Positions 8,208 to 16,655 of a stretch of 64,000 nucleotides of DNA are shown in pieces; the first letter of the stretch is position 1, and each line of letters starts with the position of its first letter. The notes below the pieces were generated by a model. It had not been told where the DNA came from. It searched no databases and saw only the letters and a list, made by a program, of their open reading frames with translations. The position numbers were made by a program, and so were the translations under genes. This stretch comes from Lithodes maja (taxonomy: Eukaryota > Arthropoda > Malacostraca > Decapoda > Lithodidae), in NCBI GenBank assembly GCA_037953745.1, contig JBAKBP010007455.1:1-64000 (forward strand), written 5' to 3'.

Positions 8208-9554
8208 ATGTCATCTCTCTCCGAATGTTTCAATGAAATGGTGGTAACTCGAAATGACGAACCAAATTGTCAGTACGATAAACTGGCTCTATGGATCGAG
8301 ACATTATATTGTAACTGTCCCAAGAAAAAATTGTTAAAAGACATGAAATTATTCTTATCATCAAATGGAGGTAAGACCATACAATTTCATGACTCTGTCA
8401 CGAATTTTCTCGAAATGGTTGCCATTCGAGATTATTTAAAAAATAGTCATAATTTTATAGATTTCATGGAAAAGTGGTATAGAGGGTGGTTTCAAATTTT
8501 GCTGCAATGATATTTTTAAAGAAGGAGAAGATTATGACTTGGTAGAAATTGATCATTTAGATGCATCAATAAGGGGGTTTTGTTCACAGTGTAATTGGCG
8601 GGTGGTGTGTGTCAAGTGCCACATTTGTCCATCGTGTGCCTCGGATAAAGGTGTAATCGCCCCCTATGGTTTCATTGACCAAATATTAAGCCAGTCTAAA
8701 ACAACGAATGGCAAGTATCTTTTTCTCAAGTCGTACATTTCTAATGCTATGACCACCGATATGTATAAATCGCTAAATATAAAAGATGTTACAGAATCTC
8801 ACTTAGAATACGAGGTACAGATTGTTTTGAGGGGTTTCAATTCTAATCAAATTCGCTTTCCCAATGGACCCAATAATTTAACCTGGGGGGGGGAGGAGCA
8901 GTCCAGAATATAAAGGACAATATTGAAAGCGCCTGTCTGTGTAAGGAATTGACATACCTCTTAACGAATAACAACAATAGTCTCCAAAGATTAGAGGGAC
9001 TCTGTATAATGGGGAATTATATTGTGCTAACCATCAACTACAATATCACCCTCATCGACATTTTATATCCCGTGACGCTCTATGAACAGAAGGGCACGAA
9101 AAGAAAACACGAGCAATCGTATGTGGATTTATTGAAAATGTTATATGGAGAGAGAGAGAGGTCGACTAAAATAAAAAAACTTAAACACCTGAATAATTCT
9201 CTCGAGATTGACTACTATAATTATGCCGAGATGAGTAAATTTGGAACAATAAATAGGGATAGTATTTTGGTGGAAGTGACCAATCAACATTTTTATTTTT
9301 CACCCCAATATATATTTCTCATTCCACCAATACTTATAAATTGTCATAACCATAAGATATTTCTTTTGAGTTATATTGAGAATAAGTATAATAAGTTTAG
9401 TTCGAGTATTAACACCCATAAACATTTAAATAGTTACACACTCTACAAATTATTATTAGATACCCTAATTAATTTAAAATTTGATAATAAACGTGATGAA
9501 AATATATTGATACAAGAAAATATTAAACAGTTGATGGCGATAATTGAAAACTAA
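8208..9554 (+). pseudogene. Broken gene of unknown function with Cys cluster (three ORF pieces)
   Basis: Three consecutive ORFs (8208-8510, 8539-8913, 8949-9554) look like one gene of roughly 440 codons with two frameshifts: one just before 8510, the other at the run of eight G at 8885-8892. The middle part carries FCSQCNWRVVCVKCHICPSC, a C-x2-C-x5-C-x2-C-x2-C-x2-C cluster that could bind zinc. The last part is Asn/Lys/Tyr-rich with no known motif. Start taken at ATG 8208; the TTG at 8202 is unlikely. A TATATATTTTTTTTTTATAAAAATAAAC-like AT tract with AATAAA lies near 9610-9632. Part of its 3' coding DNA (from about 9006) is copied at 11881 and 13536. Family not recognised. Confidence 0.55.
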
Positions 9555-9689
9555 CCCCCACACCTCCTTATGAGCCGTACTCACACACCTCCGTCATGGT
9601 GTGTGGTATATATTTTTTTTTATAAAAATAAACTATTTAACCAGAACACTAATTTTTGTTCATCCCTGACACCTACCTCTCTATAGTCG

Positions 9690-9890
9690 AGGAATCCGGG
9701 TTAGAGTTTCTGGTAGGGGACCAGGATTGAGAAGCAAGAGATAGACTCTCACCCGTAACACTTTTCATATCCGAACGTCTTCTTCCAGACAACACTCCGG
9801 AACCGGGACAACCTCCCCATCAAGGACGTAATATATACATCACTAATGAGTGATGGGTACCATATAGAAGACTACATATAACACCTCAGT
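9690..9890 (+). pseudogene. Decayed copy A of the 157-codon family
   Basis: In the frame covering 9770-9880 the sequence encodes NVFFQTTLRNRDNLPIKD followed by a DGYHIEDYI-type segment, matching CPNIFFNITLQDK and DGYHIDDYTGYL of the intact member. There is no open frame through the whole stretch. It begins tandem duplication unit 1. Confidence 0.6.
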
Positions 9891-9894
9891 CGTC

Positions 9895-10085
9895 TGTTAT
9901 TTTTTACATTCCACATGAAGGTTATTAGAGATAATATGGAATTTCTCGTGGAAAGCATTAGAGAATTAAAAACACAACTTACTGGACTTTTCGGACAATA
10001 TTTCTACCACTTCGGTACTGCAAGTGAATCATGTTGCTAGCCAGTCTCAGCCTTTTTATGAAAATAGGGGGTGTGGTCTATGGGT
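9895..10085 (-). pseudogene. Truncated family promoter plus VVEILSEK fragment, copy 1
   Basis: The promoter module at 10035-10085 is followed on the minus strand by a short frame encoding VVEILSEKSSKLCF and a stop near 9972. This matches the VAEILSE/VVETLFNMK segment of the K/S/T-rich and histone-like genes. On the + strand at 9915-9980 the same DNA holds MKVIRDN-type coding from the 157-codon family, so two decayed genes converge or overlap here. Confidence 0.45.
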
Positions 10086-10224
10086 ATTGAAAAGAAACGA
10101 ATTTTCTGGTTAAGGAAAGTTTATTATAAAACAAATATACCACACCATACACACATGTGATGGAGTAGGGCTCAAAATAAAAGGGCCGTATATAAATAAC
10201 CCCTAAGAGACCAAACAATATGTA
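10086..10224. other. 3' flank shared by duplication units
   Basis: This stretch contains GTTTATTATAAAACAAATATACCACACC and a CACATGTGATGGAG string. Related strings lie at 4140-4230 and 12370-12420. It probably holds the polyadenylation region of the neighbouring minus-strand gene. Confidence 0.4.
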
Positions 10225-10620
10225 TTAACCCTTATTTATAGGGCCAATACTTGGGGGAGGCATAGCATGAATCGCAGGTATGGGGGAATAGTGTTGCATG
10301 GGAGTCAACTGGGGTTTGGTAGAAGAATCACCACTACCATCATTCGATTTAGATTTCTCGGTTTTTGTGGCGGGAGATAACAGGGGTCTTGTAGAAGAAC
10401 CACCAGTACCATCATCCATGGTCCATTTATATTTCTTGGTTTTCATGTTGAATAATGTCTCTACCACTTCGTCATTAGTATGAGTATCAGTATCCACTTC
10501 GGCATCAGAATCAGTATCAGTATCCACTTCGGCATCAGAATCAGTATCAGAATCTGAATTTAGGGTATTAATTTCTGTCACTTCGGCATCAGCATCAGCA
10601 TCCGAATTTAGGTTATTCAT
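10225..10620 (-). CDS. Acidic/basic K/S/T-rich family protein (131 aa)
   Basis: From the ATG at 10620, residues 1-55 are Asp/Ser/Thr/Ala-rich (NSDSDTDSDAEVDTD repeats) and strongly acidic. VVETLFNMKTKKYKWTMDDG forms a linker shared with its sisters. The C-terminal half has GGSSTRPLLSPATKTEKSK and STKPQLTP units, then a Pro/Met/Ile tail. It is a short relative of the 361-aa protein. The charge polarity recalls histone chaperone-like or nucleoplasmin-like tails, but there is no recognisable domain. It is nearly identical to 12479-12838, its tandem-duplicate partner. Confidence 0.55.
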   Translation of the reverse strand: MNNLNSDADADAEVTEINTLNSDSDTDSDAEVDTDTDSDAEVDTDTHTNDEVVETLFNMKTKKYKWTMDDGTGGSSTRPLLSPATKTEKSKSNDGSGDSSTKPQLTPMQHYSPIPAIHAMPPPSIGPINKG

Positions 10621-10671
10621 TGATTCGAGATGTTGGTACTGCTTCTGCTACTACTGGTGCTGTGATAACTT

Positions 10672-10785
10672 TACTAGCCCGCCTCAGCCTTTTTATATGA
10701 AAAATAGGGGGTGTGGTCTATGTGGAAGAGAGGTGTGGTCTGAGGATTTATATACAGCCAAACATAGACCCAAACTAGTAATTAT
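10672..10785 (-). promoter_or_regulatory. Recurrent promoter module, copy 6
   Basis: CATATAAAAAGG on the minus strand at about 10689-10700 lies about 70 bp upstream of the ATG at 10620. GAGGCGGGCTAGTAAAG lies downstream of the TATA and GACCACACCCCC upstream, as in copy 4. Confidence 0.6.
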
Positions 10786-11029
10786 TCAATCCGTTGACCA
10801 CACCCCTCAAGGCCCAAATCGTAATCAAAGACTTTGACACCATGGTCGATCTGTAATCGTGAGTTCAGGTGCTCAACCGGCTATGGTCAAAGATAGAGTG
10901 AGGCTAATTTTTTTGTGGTGACTATAGTCGGCTGAGCAAAGATACTTTTTCTGACAATTGTCGCAGGGTACTCAGCAAGCACATTTTTCGGGGTTAGTTT
11001 TCAATGGGGAATCCGAATAGAAACCGCGA

Positions 11030-11880
11030 CAAAACCCTTCCCAGGAAGCGGGAGAGTGATCACTTGGATGGTCAAAATCCACCCATCATGGTTTGAGATC
11101 GAATCTGGGCCAAAACACTTTCCAGGAGGCGGGAAGATGAGGTCAAACACCACCCCCGTGGCTTGAAAACGAATCTGGGCCAAAACACTTTCCAGGAGGC
11201 GGGAAGATGAGGTCAAATACCACCCCCGTGGCTTGAGATCGAATCTGGGCCAAAACATTTTCCAGGAGGCGGGAAGATGATGTCAAATACCACCCCCGTG
11301 GCTTGAAAACGAATCTGGGCCAAAACACTTTCCAGGAGGCGGGAAGATGAGGTCAAATACCACCCCCGTGGTTTGAAAACGAATCTGGGCCAAAACACTT
11401 TCCAGGAGGCGGGAAGATGAGGTAAAAACACCACCCATCGTGGTTTGAGATCGAATCTGGGCCAAAACACTTTCCAGGAGGCGGGAAGATGAGGTCAAAC
11501 ACCACCCCCCGTGGCTTGAAAACGAATCTGGGCCAAAACACTTTCCAGGAGGCGGGAAGATGAGGTCAAATACCACCCCCGTGGCTTGAGATCGAATCTG
11601 GGCCAAAACATTTTCCAGGAGGCGGGAAGATGAGGTCAAACACCACCCCCGTGGTTTGAGATCGAATCTGGGCCAAAACACTTTCCAGGAGGCGGGAAGA
11701 TGAGGTCAAATACCACCCCCCGTGGCTTGAGATCGAATCTGGGCCAAAACACTTTCCAGGAGGCGGGAAGATGAGGTCAAACACCACCCCCGTGGTTTGA
11801 GATCGAATCTGGGCCAAAACACTTTCCAGGAGGCGGGAAGATGAGGTCAAATACCACCCCCGTGGCTTGAAAACGAATCT
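11030..11880. repeat. 70-bp minisatellite, block 2 (about 12 units)
   Basis: Units of about 70 bp contain AATCTGGGCCAAAACA(C/T)TTTCC, AGGAGGCGGGAAGATGAGGTC and ACCACCCCCGTGG. They repeat from about 11040 to 11880 with period 70-72. Variants alternate between TTGAGATCG and TTGAAAACG, suggesting higher-order homogenisation. The minus strand is open in several frames, but the predicted proteins are merely the repeat translated. Confidence 0.9.
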
Positions 11881-12290
11881 GGGTAATGGGGAATTATATT
11901 GTGCTAACCATCAACTACAAAATCACCCTCGTCGACTTTTTATATCCCGTGATGCTCTATGGGTACGAAAAGAAAACATGAGCAATCGCCGAGACATCTC
12001 CATCACATCCTATCCGAACGTCTTCTTCCAGACAACACTCCGGAACCGGGACAACCTCCCCATCAAGGACGTAATATATACATCACTGGTGAGTGATGGG
12101 TACCTTAAAGACGACTACATATAACACATTTTTTTGTCCTCAGTCGTCTGTCATTTTGTACATTCCATATGAAGGTTATTAGAGATAATATGGAATTTCT
12201 CGTGGAAAGCATTAGAGAATTAAAAACACAACTTACTGGACTTTTCGGACAATATTTCTACCACTTCGGTGCTACAAGTGAATCATGTTG
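11881..12290 (+). pseudogene. Chimeric decayed copy B (8208-gene piece plus 157-codon family piece)
   Basis: DNA from 11882 to about 11985 matches the interior of the 8208-9554 gene (from 9010) with small indels. Immediately after it, 11995-12124 matches the 157-codon family (ITSYPNVFFQTTLRN, then SDGYLKDDY). MKVIRDN-type coding follows at about 12170-12235. The 85-codon ORF across 11867-12124 is a fortuitous fusion of these. Confidence 0.65.
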
Positions 12291-12294
12291 CTAG

Positions 12295-12345
12295 CCAGTC
12301 TCAGCCTTTTTATGAAAATAGGGGGTGTGGTCTATGGGTATTGAA
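12295..12345 (-). promoter_or_regulatory. Recurrent promoter module, copy 7 (truncated gene)
   Basis: This is the tandem-duplicate partner of the module at 10035-10085, in near-identical sequence. It is followed on the minus strand by the same VVEILSEK fragment. Confidence 0.5.
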
Positions 12346-12478
12346 AAGAAACGAATTTTCTGGTTAAGGAAAGTTTATTATAAAACAAATATACCACACC
12401 ATACACACATGTGATGGAGTAGGGCTCTAAATAAAAGGGCCGTATATAAATAACCCCTAAGAGACCAAACAATATGTA

Positions 12479-12838
12479 TTAACCCTTATTTATAGGGCCA
12501 ATACTTGGGGAAAGCATAGCATGAATCGCAGGTATGGGGGAATAGTGGTGCATGGGAGTCAACTGGGGTTTGGTAGAAGAATCACCACTACCATCATTCG
12601 ATTTAGATTTCTCGGTTTTTGTGGTGGGAGATAACAGGGGTCTTGTAGAAGAACCACCAGTACCATCATCCATGGTCCATTTATATTTCTTGGTTTTCAT
12701 GTTGAATAATGTCTCTACCACTTCGTCATCAGTATCCACTTCGGCATCAGAATCAATATCAGAATCTGAATTTAGGGTATTAATTTCTGTCACTTCAGCA
12801 TCAGCATCAGCATCAGCATCCGAATTTAGGGTATTCAT
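12479..12838 (-). CDS. Acidic/basic K/S/T-rich family protein (119 aa), duplicate
   Basis: This is a near-identical partner of the 10225-10620 gene with a shorter acidic repeat region (a 15-residue DTDTDSDAEV-type block is missing) and an extra Asp-Ala pair. It keeps VVETLFNMKTKKYKWTMDDG and the GGSSTRPLLSPTTKTEKSK tail. Preservation of the frame despite in-frame length differences suggests selection or very recent duplication. Confidence 0.55.
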   Translation of the reverse strand: MNTLNSDADADADAEVTEINTLNSDSDIDSDAEVDTDDEVVETLFNMKTKKYKWTMDDGTGGSSTRPLLSPTTKTEKSKSNDGSGDSSTKPQLTPMHHYSPIPAIHAMLSPSIGPINKG

Positions 12839-12891
12839 TGATTCGAGATGTTGGTACTGCTTCTGCTACTACTGGTGCTGTGATAACTTTA

Positions 12892-13000
12892 CTAGCCCGC
12901 CTCAGCCTTTTTATATGAAAAATAGGGGGTGTGGTCTATGTGGAAGAGAGGTGTGGTCTGAGGATTTATATACAGCCAAACATAGACCCAAACTAGTAAT
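12892..13000 (-). promoter_or_regulatory. Recurrent promoter module, copy 8
   Basis: The same module as at 10672, with a TATA-type box about 70 bp upstream of the ATG at 12838. Confidence 0.6.
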
Positions 13001-13236
13001 TATTCAATCCGTTGGCCACACCCCTCAAGGCCCAAATTGTAATCAAAGACTTTGACACCATGGTCGATCTGTAATCGTGAGTTCAGGTGCTCAACCGGCT
13101 ATGGTCAAAGATAGAGTGAGGCTAATTTTGTTGTGGTGACTATAGTCGGCTGAGCAAACATACTTTTCTGACAATTGTCGCAGGGTGCTCAGCAAGCACA
13201 TTTTTCGGGGGTTAGTTTTCAATGGGGAATCCGAAT

Positions 13237-13540
13237 AGAAACCGCGACAAAACCCTTCCAGGAAGCGGGAGAGTGATCACTTGGATGGTCAAAATCCACC
13301 CACCATGGCTTGAGATTAAATCTGGACAAAAACCCTTTCCAGGAGGCGGGAAGATGAGGTCAAACACCACTCCCATGGCTTGAAAACGAATCTGGGCCAA
13401 AACACTTTCCAGGAGGCGGGAAGATGAGGTCAAATACCACCCCCGTGGCTTGAGATCGAATCTGGGCCAAAACATTTTCCAGGAGGCGGGAAGATGAGGT
13501 CAAATACCACCCCCCGTGGCTTGAAAACGAATCTGGGTAA
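13237..13540. repeat. 70-bp minisatellite, block 3 (about 4 units)
   Basis: Four units of the same 70-bp repeat as block 2, in the same position relative to the duplicated gene. The copy-number difference (12 versus 4) accounts for most of the length difference between the tandem units. Confidence 0.85.
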
Positions 13541-13975
13541 TGGGGAATTATATTGTGCTAACCATCAACTACAATATCACCCTCGTCGACTTTTTATATC
13601 CCGTGATGCTCTATGGGTACGAAAAGAAAACATGAGCAATCGCCGAGACATCTCCATCACATCCTATCCGAACTTCTTCTTCCAGACAACACTCCGGAAC
13701 CGGGACAACCTCCTTCATCAAGGACGCAATATATACATCACTGGTGTGGGTACCGTATAGACGACTACATATAACACCTCGGTCGTCCATCATTATTTAC
13801 CTTCCACAACCCACCCACGATGAAATTCCTCTACCATAAGGTCATCAGAGATAATATAAACCACCTGAAACATTATGAACAGGTACTACTACGTAAAATT
13901 CTCCGGGAAAGCATTAGAAAATTCCTCAAAAATGAACGAAGCTGTGGATGCATACGAAAACAGGGATTGACCCTT
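13536..13975 (+). pseudogene. Chimeric decayed copy C (8208-gene piece plus 157-codon family piece)
   Basis: This has the same junction as copy B: 13537-13640 matches the 8208-9554 gene and 13650-13765 matches the 157-codon family. A separate ATG at 13820 opens 49 codons (MKFLYHKVIRDN, then HYEQVL and ESIRKFLKN) that parallel KFLCHMVVKNN, HYPQVL and KSIDEFIQ of the intact member. The family C-terminus is thus preserved here better than in copies A and B. Confidence 0.65.
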
Positions 13976-14615
13976 TATCCATATATAGGGTGAACATATT
14001 TATATATATAATATTTAACCCTTTAGTGGGAAAACATCCGAATGTGGTAAGGGTTTGGTCGCTTCGGGACCCTTTTTTTTATTTATAGCCGTACTACTCA
14101 CACCTTTACAATACATTTTATTTAACTAAAAAACATTTTTTCTTTCCACCTTTACTCCTTCTTTGTAATGTGGATGAAGACACCGTAGAAGAATCCGGGA
14201 AAAGTGGTTGGATAATTAATATTGGCGGGCGGCAGTGTTACTGTTTCTGTCTAGAAAGGCTCCCCTGATGGGACATTTACTCTATTGTTAAATCGAGACA
14301 GGGTTGGCACTACCGTCTATTCTTGTTTATGACTGGAAAAACATGACGAGCACTTTATGGGATTTAGGGAGATGTATGTATGAAAATGTCTTATGCTGAT
14401 AATCACATTACAATGTTGCCTCTCCACCTTGGATACGGTGTCGGTGTCCGTAGGGGGGATGTGAAATATTTCCAAAAGTGAAGAGACAGTCATTTGGTCT
14501 TTGTGTTGGTTCCTGCCAACAACATCACCGTAATAATAATGGCTAGGGTGTGGCGCTGTAAAGGTGTTTCTTCTGACAGCGTGAACCATCCCCCATTCGG
14601 AAGGAGATAGTAGAG
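13976..14615. other. End of the accessory block, no confident gene
   Basis: TTTTTATTTATAGCCGTACTACTCACACC at about 14070-14103 resembles the window's first 60 bases and the sequence near 9572, so it may be a shared 3' gene end. The minus-strand frame at 14317-14625 (102 codons) starts inside the LTR and may be a gene fragment cut by the retrotransposon. I recognise no domain. Confidence 0.35.
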
Positions 14616-16412
14616 TGTGACGCACCCAGTGCGTGGCAACTTAACCTGATTGTACTCCTTGGTACTCCACTGTATCGCCGCGGTGCCGTGTACCGTGTAC
14701 CGTGTGCCGTGTTGGCTGCTTATATTGAGTGTGACAACGTATAACTATGTTCTTTGTATCTCTGCAAAGGTCTCGTCATTTGCTAACCAGTGGTGGGTTT
14801 TGTTTTAAGCCATGTCGAGACCTTCCATTTAATATGTAGTATCAATAGAGAAGTTGATAGATGAGATAATAGGAATTCAGAGAGAGAGAGTGAGTTAGAC
14901 TTCAGAGCGAGAGGGTAGCAATGGTTGCCAGACGTATGGACCGGTTGGCAGCCCTGCGCTTATAGCTAGGTGCGACAGGGTTGGTAGTACATTGCCGCCT
15001 GCATATGCTGCCGGGCTGCCCATGTTGTCGTACTGCACATTGCATGGAGGCTCGCTGTGTGTTCCATGATCAGGTTGCCTAGAACCTTTGAGACTCTAAC
15101 ATCCCTTGCCCTCTCTCCCAATTTCTCACGGTTGCACTCTTTCTCTCTGACGACATTACTCTCATTTCATTCTTCTCTCTATTTAAATGCATACCCTTCC
15201 CTTGAGGTCCTAAAGGAGTTTCAGCACTCACCTCTCGTATTACTCTTAGGACAAGCATATATTTACATGTATTAGATTTAAGGGGTTAATGTGAACAGCG
15301 ATCTTCTTGATGAGGATAGTTGGTGAACGTTCTACATGTTCACGAGTTATATGCCCAGCTCATCATCCAATTTGTGACTAGACTAGTGCCATGTGTAAGA
15401 GCCCGACCATGCCCAGGAGTTGTCTGTAGAGGGGTGAGGACTTAGCCTTGATTTGCCTACCGAGCCAGGAGCGAGTGCAGTACCAGAGACTACAGCTCGC
15501 TCGTAGTGCCGGTATAGTAGAGTAACGTAATTTATCTGTCCTTGTGTTCTCTACAGTCTTTTCCTGGGTTCTCGCTTTCGGTGCTGGGACTCGTTGTTCC
15601 TGTGACTTGGCCTGCTAGCTAGAACACATGGGGATGATGAGTGGGTGATATCTTTATTTTACTATGCATTGCAGCTCTCTTTAAGTTTATGTATATAACA
15701 CTTTACAATACACATTACTCACACACAAGACAACACTATTAATACTTTCATGTATCAATTAACTGCACTGTCGTTTTGCTGCTGTGTCCAGAGTTCCGTT
15801 GCGTAGGGCGCATACGGACTCAGAGGGGAGACAGAGTGAGAGAAGCGAAGTAGCCTATGCGGTAGTAGGCTACCGGCGCAGTACTGTTGCCTGCAACCTT
15901 TTAGTTATTCCAAGTATAGATTCATTATTACAATAAGTGACTACTATTTATGTTCCTTCCATGTGTATTATTAGGTATCTACTGGATCATGAACATCTTG
16001 TATGCTACATGCTAGTGCATGTTAGTAGGGGACAGTTATTCTAGTGCACGCGCTTTCAAGTAGGCGTGTACATTTGTCATTTAGCATTTCACTGTCATAC
16101 CTTTAGCCTGCTTCTATTCTACATTATTAGAGGCTTAATATTAACGTAGTTTCTTGAGTATTGCATTTCTTTAGTCATAACGTAACCTATAAATGTCTGA
16201 GGGAGTTTAGCCTCATAGCCTACCCCTGTTGTACACTTTCGCCGAGTTAAGGTACCTCGTTACCATAGACGATAACTCTGTAGGGCGTTGGTGCTTTTGT
16301 TGTCTGGAGCATATAGTATTTGGGACTGGAATCGAGCGTGTCGTTGTCACATAAGCCATTTCTGTCCTACGATCAAGAATCCCGAATATGTATTGCCGAT
16401 CCAGCCGTAACA
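14616..16412 (+). repeat. 5' LTR (1797 bp)
   Basis: It matches 22041-23859 closely over the last 1.4 kb. The first 350 bp are noticeably more different, including a GTACCGTGTACCGTGTGCCGTG expansion here and an extra GC-rich insert in the 3' copy. No TATA box was assigned with confidence. Confidence 0.9.
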
Positions 16413-16414
16413 AA

Positions 16415-16432
16415 ATGGCGACCTTGCACAAG
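16415..16432 (+). promoter_or_regulatory. Probable primer-binding site
   Basis: TGGCGACCTTGCACAAG begins two bases after the LTR end. TGGCGACC is a common start for tRNA-complementary sites in gypsy-type elements, but I cannot assign the tRNA. Confidence 0.5.
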
Positions 16433-16655
16433 ATTCAGTAGTATCCTATCACATGTTTTTTGGAGAACTATTCTATGCTACCTAGTAGAGCTGGCTAGAA
16501 TTTTCTTGCATATTGGAGGAATTTTTATTGTGTCATTATTGTATTGGTGGACTTGCAGATTGTTTCGTTGGGGGTGTCTAGAGTAGAGTCATTCAAGCAT
16601 CTTTAACATTTTGTGAGTCGAGACTGCAATTAGTAATAAGCACTTCTTTTTTTTT

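Larger units (their letters stand above)
9765..13975. repeat. Tandem segmental duplication (two full units plus a partial third)
   Basis: The unit order is: 8208-gene piece, 157-codon-family piece, truncated promoter, K/S/T-rich gene, promoter module, flank, 70-bp minisatellite. Unit 1 lies at about 9765-11880, unit 2 at 11881-13535, and a partial third at 13536-13975. Equivalent points are shifted by 2257 bp near 10040 and 2220 bp near 10672. Confidence 0.8.

Noticed and set aside
11001..11850. Several overlapping minus-strand ORFs of 60-130 codons with LTSSSRLLE and FPPPGKCFGP repeats
   Set aside because: All are translations of the 70-bp minisatellite in different frames; no promoter and no non-repeat part.
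15057..15275. Small ORFs inside the LTRs (also at 22279-22641)
   Set aside because: Non-coding LTR sequence; not conserved as proteins between the two LTRs.
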